DNA from: DASSTY01 sp035760645
GTDB lineage: Bacteria > Gemmatimonadota > Gemmatimonadetes > Gemmatimonadales > GWC2-71-9
Direction: 5' to 3'
Length of the DNA stretch: 22,294 nucleotides
Assembly: GCA_035760645.1 (NCBI GenBank)
Contig: DASTSO010000056.1
Location: forward strand, 1-22,294
The translations under genes were made by a program, and so were the position numbers. This document shows, one piece after another, positions 6,001 through 13,455 of this stretch. The notes beneath the pieces are model-generated. The model was not told the DNA's origin, searched no databases, and saw only the letters and a list, made by a program, of their open reading frames with translations. Positions within the stretch are counted from its first letter, which is position 1, and each line of letters starts with the position of its first letter.

Positions 6001-8885
6001 CCTGGAACGACGAGAGCCAGTTCAAGATGGACGTCGTCCCCGACCGCGCGCGCTACGCCGTGGGCGACACGGCGACGGTGCTCTTCGCCTCGCCGTTCAC
6101 CGACGCGGAGGCGTGGATCACCGTGGAGCGCGAGGGGCTCATCGAGCAGCGCCGGCTGCGGATCACGTCGGGCACGACGACGCTCCGGCTGCCGATCACC
6201 GAGGCGTTCGCGCCCAACGCCTTCGTCGGCATCGTCGTGGCGCGCGGGCGGAGCGCGAAGCCGGGACCGCTCGACGATCCGGGCCGGCCGACGATCCGCG
6301 TCGGCTTCGCCGAGCTGCGGGTGACGCCCGAGCGGAAGCGGCTCACCGTGGCGGTGACGCCGCTCGCGCCCGAGTACCGTCCGGGCGACTCGGCCCGCGT
6401 GCGGCTCGCGGTCACGGACGCGCGGGGCGCGGGCCAGCCGAGCGAGGTGACGCTCTGGGCGGTGGACGAGGGCGTGCTCGCGCTCACCGGCTACCGGACG
6501 CCGGACCCGATCGATCTCATCTACCAGCGCCGGGGTCTCGGCATGCGGCTCGCGAGCGACCTCGTGAGCGTCGCGCCGCAGATCCCCGAGGGCGAGAAGG
6601 GGCGGCTCGCGCCGGGCGGCGGCGGCGGGCTGGCCAACGCCGACGTGCTGCGCTCGCGCTTCCAGACGACGGCCTTCTTCCTGGGCTCGGTCGTCACCGA
6701 CGCGCAGGGCCGCGCCACGGCGACGGCCAAGCTTCCCGACAATCTCACCACCTTCCGCGTCATGGCCGTCGCCGTCACGGCGGGGGACCGCTACGGAAGC
6801 GGCGACGCGAAGCTCCTCGTCACCCGCCCCCTCGTCGCGCGCCCGGCGCTGCCGCGCTTCCTCCGCAGCGGCGACCGGCTCGAGGCGGGCGTCGTGGTGA
6901 ACCACCGCGCGGGCGGCACGCCGAAGGTGCGCGTGCAGGCCGCGGTCACCGGCGCCGCGCGGCTCGAGGGCGCGGCGACGAAGGAGGCGACCCTCGCCGC
7001 CGGACGCGGCACCGAGGTGCGCTTCGACCTCCGCGCCGCGGGCCAGGGCACGGGCGACAGCGCCACCTTCCGCTTCGCCGCGACGAGCCTGAGCGCCGAC
7101 ACGGGGCGCGACGCGGTGCGGCTCGCGCTCCCGATCCGGCCGGTGTCGCCGCCGCGCGCGTACACGATCGCGGGCGTCGTGCGCGACACGGCGTCGGTCG
7201 TCTTCACGCTGCCCGAGGGCACCGACCCCGCCCGCTCGACGCTCACGCTCAACGTCGGGACCTCGCCGCTCGCCGTCATCCGCGGCGCCCGCGAGTGGTT
7301 CCGCGTCTACCGCTGGCTCTGCACCGAGCAGCTCGCGAGCGCGCTCCGGCCGCTCACGGCGCTCTATCGCTTCCGCGCGGCCACGGGCGCCGACAGCGCC
7401 GACGCCGCGGCCCTGCGCGCGCAGATCACGGAGGCCGTGGACGTGATCGAGCGACGCTTGCGGCCCGACGGGGGCATCGGCCTCTGGGGCGCCGACGGCT
7501 GGGCGACGCCGTGGCTCACCGCCTACGCGGTGGACGCGCTGCTCGACGCGCGCCAGGCGGGCGTCGCGGTGGACGACTCGGTGCTCGCGCGCGCCGCGGG
7601 CTACCTCACCGCCGCGCTCCACCAGCCCGCGCCGCGCGGGATCCCCGTCGTCGGCTGGTACGTCACCCCCGCCTCCTGGTACGGCGACCGCGTCATGGCG
7701 GCGGACGTGCTGAGCCGCCTGGGCCGCCGCCAGCGGGCGGCGGAGAACGAGCTCCTGCGCGTCGCGCCGCAGCTCTTCTGGGAGGACCGCGCCAGGCTCG
7801 CCGAGGTGGTGGCACGGGGCGGCGACACCGCGTCGGCGCGGCAGCTCCTCGCGCCGCTCTGGGCCTCGGTGAGGGTCGAGGGCCGCCGCGCGGTGCTGCC
7901 CGACTCGGCGGTGCGCACCTTCTACTTCCGCTCCACGGTGCGGCCGGCCGCCTATCTCCTCTCGGCGACGCTCGCGGCGGCGCCCGAGCATCCGCTCGTG
8001 GCGCCGCTCGCCGAGACGCTGCTCGAGGTGGGCCGGAGCGGGCAGCTCTGGAACACGCAGGACGTGGGCACCGCGGTGGACGCGCTCCTCGCGCTCGAGG
8101 CGCGCGAGCGCGCGAGCGCGGGCGCGGGCGCCACGCTCCGGGTGCGCGCGGGCAGTCGCGTGCTGCTCCAGGGCGCGCCGGGCCGTGCCACGGCCGACTC
8201 GGTCGTCGCGCTCACGGGCCTGCTCACCGCCGCGAAGAACGGCGCGAAGGACGGCACCGTCACGCTCCCGCTCCGCCTCGAGGCGAGCGGCGGCTCGACC
8301 TACTACTTCCTCACCGTCACCGAGATCCCGCGCACCGCGGCCGTGCGGCCCGATGCGCGTGGCATCCGGGTCGAGCGCTGGTACGAGGACTACGCCACCG
8401 GCAAGCCGATCGTGAGCGCGCCCGCCGGCGCGCTGGTGCGCGTGCGGCTCCGCGTCACCGTACCCGACGAGCGGCACATGGTGGTGCTCGACGATCCGCT
8501 CCCGGCGGGGCTCGAGGCGGTGGACCTGAGTCTCCGCACCACCGGCGCGCTGCCGGGCCCCGGCGCCACGGCGGAACGCCCCGGCGAGGCGCCCGAGGCG
8601 GAGGGCGAGGGGCTCGCGCGCGAGGGCGGCGGCGGCGAGTGGTGGGCCTACGGGAGCTGGGACGGCGGGTGGTGGTCGCCGTTCGACCACCGCGAGCTGC
8701 GCGACGACCGCGTCGTCTACTTCGCCACGGTGCTCTGGAAGGGGAGCTACACCGCGACCTACGTCGCGCGCGCCACGACGCCCGGCGTCTTCGTGCGCCC
8801 GCCGGCGCAGGCCGAGGAGATGTACAACCGCGCCGTGGCCGGGCGCTCCGACGGCGGGGTGTTCACCGTCACCGGAGGGCGCTGA
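3051..8885 (+). CDS. Bacterial alpha-2-macroglobulin family protein with intact thioester
   Basis: The 1944-residue protein is the bacterial counterpart of alpha-2-macroglobulin, a periplasmic protease trap. It has a short N-terminal hydrophobic signal segment without a lipobox Cys; an Ig-like region (about 30-125); macroglobulin domains, including the GIYRPGEP strand near 625; the bait-region-domain signature WAVDEGVLALTGY near 1136; the A2M domain with LPDNLTTFRVMAVAVT near 1228; and a thioester domain with CTEQ at 1424-1427. The last 100 residues (FDHRELRDDRVVYFA) form the receptor-like C-terminal domain. An intact C-x-E-Q means covalent capture of proteases is possible. The pbpC gene starts 2 nt after the stop, the known pairing in which the trap is thought to protect the envelope when peptidoglycan is breached. 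The ribosome site before ATG 3051 is weak. Confidence 0.95.
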   Translation: MLLPRVVLAVGIAAVLADGPAALHVLRAVPTGEAGPGAVVTVTFDRPVAGALDRTVDPARILRLAPQIPGTADWRDPVTLRFRPASPLAAGTKVTVTVSNDFEAMDGSRLEQPYRFDFTVRGPRVIGGRPVSAGTNPRYLTPDQAFELVVDAPADSAQLAAIFVDPGALCRERDPIRLRLLSERTITKDDSWELREAGGWERDRSLDRLRRVVRLAPARPLPRGCESALVFPSRLDAARGTGTLVRWPFATYGDFRLVEASCGWARRPRRTPEGKVVTEPVCPTGPAVLAFSTPVRGAEVLRHVRLLPGVKLAVSDTSDERATWALEGTLAPRTGYAVVVDTALRDVFGQRLVGNPVATVVTTGYAPMVNYAQGRATVERVGYRTFGVSHVNVDTLEVVTVPIPDSLEALFLTRSSWGWGEAFEALAKAKAQRRRIAVNGTRDRIGVYGVPLPAPDARQAGTPTLLALQVTSPRLDSADRAGRPIALVQVTDLGVHAKVGVAEGVVWVTGASDGRPRGGAQVALYDKAGKLLTRAVTDTSGLARLANYRAPTPKRRPASNDGDQTWEGPEDFEGYVAVTLGADRALVGVSDFDPELSPWQFNVAPAWGTDRLPMAGAVFTERGIYRPGEPIYAKAIARTGPLGRLAPATGADSVRWVFRDREGKALRKLVQPLSTFGTADQRWTVPADAALGYYTVAVQLQRRGQWLDLATASYRVAEYRPPEFLVDATADLAQARVAGDSIRGGVEARYLFGAPMGRAAVSWALRQTPTYPWELDIPNTEGFQLGETGFWWEENESGPGVKVVASGQDTLDAQGRLALRLPTEPAVKGRAARVTLEATVTDVNRQTVSASAGGLLHPAEFYLGAKPEGTDYFWTAGKPVAIGVIAVRPDGRRVEGVAVQGVVVRREWHQVRRERAGYGELVGEWVSDTVARCAIKTTGSAPVPCRFTPPAGGQYVVRFTATDPSGHLASTSFYRWGVGREWVPWNDESQFKMDVVPDRARYAVGDTATVLFASPFTDAEAWITVEREGLIEQRRLRITSGTTTLRLPITEAFAPNAFVGIVVARGRSAKPGPLDDPGRPTIRVGFAELRVTPERKRLTVAVTPLAPEYRPGDSARVRLAVTDARGAGQPSEVTLWAVDEGVLALTGYRTPDPIDLIYQRRGLGMRLASDLVSVAPQIPEGEKGRLAPGGGGGLANADVLRSRFQTTAFFLGSVVTDAQGRATATAKLPDNLTTFRVMAVAVTAGDRYGSGDAKLLVTRPLVARPALPRFLRSGDRLEAGVVVNHRAGGTPKVRVQAAVTGAARLEGAATKEATLAAGRGTEVRFDLRAAGQGTGDSATFRFAATSLSADTGRDAVRLALPIRPVSPPRAYTIAGVVRDTASVVFTLPEGTDPARSTLTLNVGTSPLAVIRGAREWFRVYRWLCTEQLASALRPLTALYRFRAATGADSADAAALRAQITEAVDVIERRLRPDGGIGLWGADGWATPWLTAYAVDALLDARQAGVAVDDSVLARAAGYLTAALHQPAPRGIPVVGWYVTPASWYGDRVMAADVLSRLGRRQRAAENELLRVAPQLFWEDRARLAEVVARGGDTASARQLLAPLWASVRVEGRRAVLPDSAVRTFYFRSTVRPAAYLLSATLAAAPEHPLVAPLAETLLEVGRSGQLWNTQDVGTAVDALLALEARERASAGAGATLRVRAGSRVLLQGAPGRATADSVVALTGLLTAAKNGAKDGTVTLPLRLEASGGSTYYFLTVTEIPRTAAVRPDARGIRVERWYEDYATGKPIVSAPAGALVRVRLRVTVPDERHMVVLDDPLPAGLEAVDLSLRTTGALPGPGATAERPGEAPEAEGEGLAREGGGGEWWAYGSWDGGWWSPFDHRELRDDRVVYFATVLWKGSYTATYVARATTPGVFVRPPAQAEEMYNRAVAGRSDGGVFTVTGGR

Positions 8886-8887
8886 GG

Positions 8888-11257
8888 GTGCGGAAGGGCC
8901 GCACGATCGCGCTGGCCGGCGCCGCGGCGGGTGTCGCGCTCGCCGCGGGCCTGGCGCTCTGGGCCGCGCGGCCGCTCCCCGCGGACGTGCTGCAGGCGCC
9001 GGTGACGCCGGGCTACACGCTCACGGACCGCTACGGCGTGCCGCTCCGCAGCACGCGCGCGAGCGACGGGAGCCGGCGGCGCTGGCTGCCGCTCGCCGCG
9101 ATGGACCCCGACGTGCTCGCCGCCTTCCTCGCCGCCGAGGACCGGCGCTTCTACCAGCATGGGGCGGTGGACTGGGGCCGCGCGGGGCAGGCGCTCCTCA
9201 CCAACCTGCGGCGCGGCCGCGTCGTCTCCGGCGCCTCGACGATCACGATGCAGCTCGCCCGGCTGGTGCGGCCCGCGCCCCGCACCTGGACGGGGAAGGC
9301 GCGCCAGGTGCTCTGGGCCTTCCGACTCGAGCGGCATCTCACCAAGCAGCAGATCCTGGAGCAGTACCTCAACCGCGTGCCGCTGGGCCAGGGAACGGTG
9401 GGTGTGGACGCGGCGGCCGCGCTCTACTTCGGCGCGGGCGGCGACGAGGTGAGCCTGGGCCAGGCGGCGCTCCTCGCGGGCCTCGCGCGCGCGCCGGCGG
9501 GCGCGGATCCGTTCGTGCATGCCGAGCGCGCGCGCGCGCGCCGCGCCGCGGTGCTCGCCGCGCTGGGCCGGGCCGGGTGGGCCGACTCCGCCACCCGGGC
9601 GCGCGCGGCGCACGAGCCGCTGGTCGCGCCCGCACGCGGCGCGCCGTTCCTCGCGCCGCACTTCACCAGCCGGGTCGTCGCCGGCGTCGAGGCCTCGCTC
9701 GCGCGCGAAGGCGCAAGTGCGGGCGCGCTGGCCGCGTCGGCGGGCACCTGGCGCACCTCGCTCGACGCGGGGCTGCAGGCGGCGCTCGAGGCGGAGGTGC
9801 GGCACACGGTGGATCTCCTGCGCAACCAGGGCGGACGCCAGGCGGCGGCGGTCGTGCTCGACAACGCGAGCGGCGAGGTGCTCGCCTGGGTCGGCTCACC
9901 CGACTTCTGGGCCGACACGGCGGGCCAGGTGGACATGGTCGTCTCGCCGCGCCAGCCCGGCTCGGCCCTCAAGCCGTTCCTCTACGGGCTCGCCTTCGAC
10001 CGCGGCTGGACGCCGGCGTCGATCCTCAGCGACATCGCCCACGTCTACCAGACGAGCACCGGGCCCTACGCGCCGCGCAACTACGACCGCCGCTTCCACG
10101 GCCCCGTGCGCGCGCGCGAGGCGCTCGCGAGCTCGTTCAACGTGCCGGCCGTCGAGCTCGCCCACGCCCTCGGCGTCGCGAGCTTCCTCGACGTGCTGCA
10201 CCGGGCGGGGTTCGGCTCGCTGCGCCGCAGCGCCGAGCACTACGGGCTGGGCCTCGCCCTCGGCAACGGCGACGTCACCCTGCTCGAGCTCGCCAACGGC
10301 TACCGCGCCCTCGCGCAGGGCGGCGTGTGGCAGCCGTGGCGCTGGTGGACCACCGGCGCTCCCGCCGTGCCGCCGTCCGGCTCTCCCGGCTCTCCCGGCT
10401 CTCCCGGCTCTCCCGGCCGCCGCGTGATGAGCGAGCGCGCCGCGGCGCTCGTGCTCGACGTGTTGGGCGATCCGGTGGCGCGCATCGCGGGCTTCGGGCT
10501 CGACACGCCGCTCGAGTTTCCGTTCCCCGTCGCCGCGAAGACGGGGACGAGCCGCCACTTCACCGACAACTGGGCCGCCGCGACCACCGAGCGCTTCACC
10601 GTCGCCGTGTGGGTCGGGAACTTCAACGGCCGCCCGATGGACGGGGTGAGCGGCGTCTCGGGCGCGGGCCCGCTGCTGCATCGCGCCGTGCTGCTCGTCG
10701 CGCGGCGCTACCCGCCCGGCACGCTCCGCTCGCCGGCGAGCATCGGCGCCGAGCGCGTGGAGATCTGCCGCCTCTCGGGCCTGCGCGCCACGGCGCGCTG
10801 CCCGCACGTCTTCGAGTGGTTCCTCCCCGGCACCGCTCCGACGCGCGACTGCGACTGGCACGGCGCGGACGGGGTGCGGCTGCCGGTGGAGTATGCGGAG
10901 TGGGAGGGCGGGCGGGACGGCGGACCGGCGGAACGGCGGGAGCGAGGCGCCGCCGAGCGGAGCGACTCCGGCCACGCGAGCGGCCTCCCGCCCTCCCGCC
11001 GTCCCGCCGTCCCGCCGGTCTTCCGCATCGTCTCCCCCCGCGATGGCGACGTCTATCGCATCCCGCCCGGCGTGGACCCGCGCTACGCGACGCTCGCGCT
11101 GCGCGCGGCGGGTGGCGCCGGGGCCGGCCCGGTGCGCTGGACGCTGGACGGCCGCGCCGTCGCCGAGCGGTGGATGCTCGCGCCCGGCACGCACACGCTC
11201 GTGGCGACCCGCGGGGCGGGGGAGCGGGACGAGGTGAGATTCGTGGTGGGACGGTGA
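8888..11257 (+). CDS. pbpC: Penicillin-binding protein 1C (bifunctional transglycosylase/transpeptidase)
   Basis: The 789-residue inner-membrane enzyme has one N-terminal transmembrane helix (about 6-28), a glycosyltransferase-51 domain with catalytic Glu84 in AAEDRRFYQHGAVDWG and the motif GASTITMQLARL, then a transpeptidase domain with Ser359-x-x-Lys362 (GSALKPF), SFN at 416-418 and KTG at 551-553, and a C-terminal BiPBP_C-like domain (about 705-789). It polymerises and cross-links peptidoglycan. The GTG start at 8888 follows the alpha-2-macroglobulin stop by 2 nt, with GGAGGG about 8 nt upstream inside the preceding gene, so translation is probably coupled. Two low-complexity insertions are odd: a (GSP)4 loop near residue 500 and an Arg/Gly/Pro-rich linker at about 675-710 encoded by inverted octamer arrays. 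The catalytic motifs are all present. Confidence 0.95.
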   Translation: MRKGRTIALAGAAAGVALAAGLALWAARPLPADVLQAPVTPGYTLTDRYGVPLRSTRASDGSRRRWLPLAAMDPDVLAAFLAAEDRRFYQHGAVDWGRAGQALLTNLRRGRVVSGASTITMQLARLVRPAPRTWTGKARQVLWAFRLERHLTKQQILEQYLNRVPLGQGTVGVDAAAALYFGAGGDEVSLGQAALLAGLARAPAGADPFVHAERARARRAAVLAALGRAGWADSATRARAAHEPLVAPARGAPFLAPHFTSRVVAGVEASLAREGASAGALAASAGTWRTSLDAGLQAALEAEVRHTVDLLRNQGGRQAAAVVLDNASGEVLAWVGSPDFWADTAGQVDMVVSPRQPGSALKPFLYGLAFDRGWTPASILSDIAHVYQTSTGPYAPRNYDRRFHGPVRAREALASSFNVPAVELAHALGVASFLDVLHRAGFGSLRRSAEHYGLGLALGNGDVTLLELANGYRALAQGGVWQPWRWWTTGAPAVPPSGSPGSPGSPGSPGRRVMSERAAALVLDVLGDPVARIAGFGLDTPLEFPFPVAAKTGTSRHFTDNWAAATTERFTVAVWVGNFNGRPMDGVSGVSGAGPLLHRAVLLVARRYPPGTLRSPASIGAERVEICRLSGLRATARCPHVFEWFLPGTAPTRDCDWHGADGVRLPVEYAEWEGGRDGGPAERRERGAAERSDSGHASGLPPSRRPAVPPVFRIVSPRDGDVYRIPPGVDPRYATLALRAAGGAGAGPVRWTLDGRAVAERWMLAPGTHTLVATRGAGERDEVRFVVGR
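10379..10414 (+). repeat. Four tandem 9-bp units (GGCTCTCCC) inside pbpC
   Basis: Four identical 9-bp units encode Gly-Ser-Pro repeats in a loop of the transpeptidase domain, between the SxN and KTG motifs. A preceding Pro/Val-rich stretch (10361-10378) is also repetitive. The unit keeps frame. It looks like a repeat-expanded surface loop. Confidence 0.9.
10911..11016. repeat. Inverted octamer arrays translated inside pbpC
   Basis: The left arm has four units of 8 nt of the form GGCGGRAC (10911-10942). The right arm has four units of the complementary form GTCCCGCC/CTCCCGCC (10985-11016). Arms can pair at about 28 of 32 positions. The 42-nt spacer contains a small inner hairpin (CGGAG-CGA-CTCCG, 10958-10970). 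The reading frame stays open through it, encoding a Gly/Arg/Glu- and Pro/Arg-rich linker between the transpeptidase and C-terminal domains. Confidence 0.85.
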
Positions 11258-11269
11258 TCGCCATCACCG
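11252..11269 (+). terminator. Weak hairpin at the pbpC stop
   Basis: A 7-bp stem (CGGTGAT with ATCACCG) with loop CGCC includes the pbpC stop codon. It has no T tract, so it may be only a weak terminator or an mRNA-stabilising hairpin. Confidence 0.3.
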
Positions 11270-11410
11270 CATCGCTGTGACCCTTGCCGCTGTAGCAAAA
11301 TTGGGGATTGTCGCCGCGGAGGCGTGCGTGGAGATTGTCCCGCGTGCCGGGCCGTGCGGCGCGGCCCCTCGCGCTTCCACGCGCAGCTTTCACGCGAACA
11401 AGGAGTCTCC

Positions 11411-11863
11411 ATGCTGCTACGCAGGATGTGGTTCGTCGTTCCCGCCGTCGCGCTCGCGCTGGCCGCGTGCGGCGACGACACGATCGGTCCGGGCGAGCTG
11501 AAGCAGGCGGACATCGCCGGCAACTGGACGGTGAAGAGCGCGGTCTACAAGGAGATCAACTCCTCGCGCAAGGTGGACCTGATCGACGACCTCCACTACA
11601 CCGGGACCGCGATCGTCAACGACGCCGGCGGGTTCTCGCAGACCTTCACCACGCCGGTCGGGCCGACCACGCGCACCGGGCTCATGACCGTGACGACCGC
11701 CGGCGTGACGCTCACGCCCGACGGCCAGGCGCCGCGGCCGGTGCAGGTCTCGCTCAAGGGCAACACGCTCACGATCGTCGAGCAGAACGTCGAGTTCGAC
11801 GTGAACAACGACGGCACGCCGGACCGGACCGACTACACGCAGACGTGGGAGAAGAAGCAGTAG
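11411..11863 (+). CDS. Small lipoprotein, lipocalin-like fold possible
   Basis: The 150-residue product starts at ATG 11411 with AAGGAG 6 nt upstream. It has a lipoprotein signal peptide ending in the lipobox LAAC (Cys at about 20), so the mature protein is lipid-anchored. The mature part begins with ADIAGNWTVKSA and continues as alternating beta strands, reminiscent of lipocalin-like domains that start with a GxW motif; an Asp/Asn-rich turn (DVNNDGTPDRTD) near the C-terminus could bind Ca2+. An in-frame ATG 87 nt upstream would bury the signal peptide and is not preferred. A strong terminator follows, and no confident -35/-10 pair was found upstream. Ligand and partners are unknown. Confidence 0.8.
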   Translation: MLLRRMWFVVPAVALALAACGDDTIGPGELKQADIAGNWTVKSAVYKEINSSRKVDLIDDLHYTGTAIVNDAGGFSQTFTTPVGPTTRTGLMTVTTAGVTLTPDGQAPRPVQVSLKGNTLTIVEQNVEFDVNNDGTPDRTDYTQTWEKKQ

Positions 11864-11899
11864 GGCGACCCGGGCGCTCCGCGCGCGTCGCGGTGTGAC

Positions 11900-11935
11900 G
11901 ACCGGCCGGATGTCTCCACGGACATCCGGCCGGTC
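11900..11935 (+). terminator. Rho-independent terminator after the lipoprotein gene
   Basis: A perfect 15-bp stem (11900-11914 with 11921-11935) with a 6-nt loop is followed by CATTTCCC. It lies 37 bp after the lipoprotein stop and just before the promoter region of the aldo/keto reductase gene. Confidence 0.85.
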
Positions 11936-11956
11936 CATTTCCCGTCCCGGGGGCGG

Positions 11957-11964
11957 CTAGATTG
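11957..11964 (+). promoter_or_regulatory. Putative -10 element of the aldo/keto reductase gene
   Basis: CTAGATTG contains TAGATT, which fits the TAGNNT form of the -10 elements seen elsewhere in the window. It is about 28 nt before the ATG at 11992. No good -35 is visible at the right distance, because the preceding terminator occupies that position. Confidence 0.35.
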
Positions 11965-11991
11965 CGCTCGACCTCCGCAGGAGCGCGCACG

Positions 11992-13020
11992 ATGAGCACC
12001 TCGACCTCCCTGCCGACCCGGCGGCTCGGCACCACCGACCTCGACATCACCACCGTGGGCCTCGGCGCCTGGGCGATCGGGGGCGGCGGCTGGGCCTTCG
12101 GCTGGGGCCCGCAGGACGACGCCGCCTCGATCGCCGCGATCCGCCACGCGGTCGCGCGCGGGGTGAACTGGGTGGACACCGCCGCCGTCTACGGGCTGGG
12201 CCACTCGGAAGAGGTGGTGGGCCGCGCGGTGCGCGAGCTGCCGGCGGGCGAGCGGCCCTACCTCTTCACCAAGGGCGGCCTCGTCTGGGACGAGCGCGAC
12301 CGCACGGCCGAGCCGCGCCGGGTGCTCGCCCCCGCCTCCATCCGCCGCGAGTGCGAGGCCTCGCTCCGCCGCCTGGGCGTCGAGCGGATCGACCTCTACC
12401 AGTTCCACTGGCCCGACGACTCGGGCACGGCGGTCGAGGACAGCTGGGACGCGATGCTGCGGCTCGAGGAGGAGGGAAAGATCCGCGCGGCCGGCGTGTC
12501 GAACTTCGACGTCGCGCTCCTCGAGCGCTGCGAGCGGCGGGGGCACGTGGACAGTCTGCAGCCGCCCTTCTCGCTCATCCGGCGCAACGCGGGCGGCGAT
12601 CTGATCCCCTGGTGCCAGCGGCACGGGACGGGGGTCATCGTCTACAGTCCGATGCAGTCGGGGATCCTCACCGACCGCTTCGGCCTCGAGCGCGTGGCGC
12701 GGATGGCCGACGACGACTGGCGCCGCCGCTCGCCCGAGTTCAACCGCCCGCGGCTCGACCGCAACATCGCGCTGCGCGACGCGCTGCAGCCGATCGCCGA
12801 GCGCCACGGGACGACCGTCGCGGCGGTGGCGGTCGCGTGGACGCTCGCCTGGCCCGGCGTCACCGGCGCGATCGTCGGCGCGCGCTCCCCCGAGCAGGTG
12901 GACGGCTGGGTGCCCGCGGCGCATCTCGCGCTCACGGCGGACGACCTCGACGAGATCGCGCGCGCGGTGGACGCGACCGGGGCCGGGACCGGACCCGCGC
13001 GCCCGGCAGCCCGAAAATAG
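11992..13020 (+). CDS. Aldo/keto reductase
   Basis: The 342-residue protein is a (beta/alpha)8-barrel NADPH-dependent oxidoreductase of the general aldo/keto reductase family. The catalytic tetrad is visible: Asp62 and Tyr67 (WVDTAAVYG), Lys94 (LFTKGG) and His139 (YQFHWPD). The N-terminus RRLGTTDLDITTVGLGAWAIGG and the C-terminal GAIVGARSPEQV, which contributes to cofactor binding, are typical. I chose ATG 11992 because GCAGGAG lies 8 nt upstream; the longer frame from 11962 would begin on top of the proposed promoter. The substrate cannot be read from the sequence; this subgroup (with the GGGGWAFGWG loop) is often annotated only as aldo/keto reductase. It stands alone between a terminator and a possible promoter for the next gene. 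Confidence 0.95.
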   Translation: MSTSTSLPTRRLGTTDLDITTVGLGAWAIGGGGWAFGWGPQDDAASIAAIRHAVARGVNWVDTAAVYGLGHSEEVVGRAVRELPAGERPYLFTKGGLVWDERDRTAEPRRVLAPASIRRECEASLRRLGVERIDLYQFHWPDDSGTAVEDSWDAMLRLEEEGKIRAAGVSNFDVALLERCERRGHVDSLQPPFSLIRRNAGGDLIPWCQRHGTGVIVYSPMQSGILTDRFGLERVARMADDDWRRRSPEFNRPRLDRNIALRDALQPIAERHGTTVAAVAVAWTLAWPGVTGAIVGARSPEQVDGWVPAAHLALTADDLDEIARAVDATGAGTGPARPAARK

Positions 13021-13028
13021 GCCGCAGG

Positions 13029-13057
13029 CTGTCGCGCCCCGCGGTACGCGTTAGGTT
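13029..13057 (+). promoter_or_regulatory. Putative promoter of the 102-residue orphan gene
   Basis: CTGTCG (13029-13034) and TAGGTT (13052-13057) are separated by 17 nt. The -10 is identical to that proposed for the OmpA-family gene. It leaves a GC-rich leader of about 85 nt before ATG 13147. Confidence 0.4.
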
Positions 13058-13146
13058 GGGAGAACCGGGGCGCTGGCGCCGCCCCGCAGGACTCCCGCTC
13101 GCTGGCCCACGCGCCAGGTCGGCCGGCCCCTTCCGCCGAGGGACTC

Positions 13147-13455
13147 ATGACCGAAACCGTCGCTCTCGACCCGGAGCGGCTCCGGATGGCGGAGCTGCTC
13201 TTGTTCGACATCGAGCGCCGCCATGGCCTTCCCCACACGCACTCCCGCGCAATTCATCCCAACATCGTCGACCGTTTCCTCGTCGCGTACCTTCCCGAGA
13301 CCCACGACGGCGTGCCCGTCCCGCAGGCCGTCGAGTATGCCTTCACCCCCTCGCTCACCGACGCCGTAGAGCTGCTGCGCCGCACGATCGCCGACTCCGA
13401 CCACGGCTTCGGCACGGCGTGCTACATCCACGATCTGAATACGGGACCGGAATAG
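13147..13455 (+). CDS. Hypothetical 102-residue soluble protein
   Basis: I do not recognise this protein. It has no signal peptide or membrane helix and reads as a small mixed alpha/beta protein, with a helical N-terminus (PERLRMAELLLFDIERRHG), a central PNIVDRFLVAYLPET strand/helix and a C-terminal DAVELLRRTIADSDHGFGTACYIHDL. It contains several His residues (RRHGLPHTHSRAIH). A ribosome site GAGGGA (13138-13143) precedes the ATG closely, and a promoter can be proposed upstream, so it is probably real. Its TAG stop is the first TAG of the heptad array that follows, suggesting that array insertion or expansion may define the C-terminus. Function unknown. Confidence 0.7.
   Translation: MTETVALDPERLRMAELLLFDIERRHGLPHTHSRAIHPNIVDRFLVAYLPETHDGVPVPQAVEYAFTPSLTDAVELLRRTIADSDHGFGTACYIHDLNTGPE

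Noticed and set aside
2775..8690. A 1971-codon open frame on the minus strand opposite the alpha-2-macroglobulin gene
   Set aside because: The translation is Arg/Gly/Ala/His-rich low-complexity sequence with no domain; long antisense open frames are expected from the GC-rich third positions of the real gene.
5822..8887. Upstream extension of the pbpC frame inside the alpha-2-macroglobulin gene
   Set aside because: The extension has Arg/Gly-rich shadow composition; GTG 8888 with GGAGGG upstream and an immediate membrane helix is the sensible start.
10911..11016. Frameshift or pseudogene in pbpC
   Set aside because: The frame stays open through the array, and the downstream C-terminal domain is in the same frame as the catalytic domains, with all motifs present.
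11306..11339. Direct repeat GATTGTC (11306 and 11333) upstream of the lipoprotein gene
   Set aside because: Only 7 bp with 27-nt spacing; too short to call an operator without comparison to other genomes.
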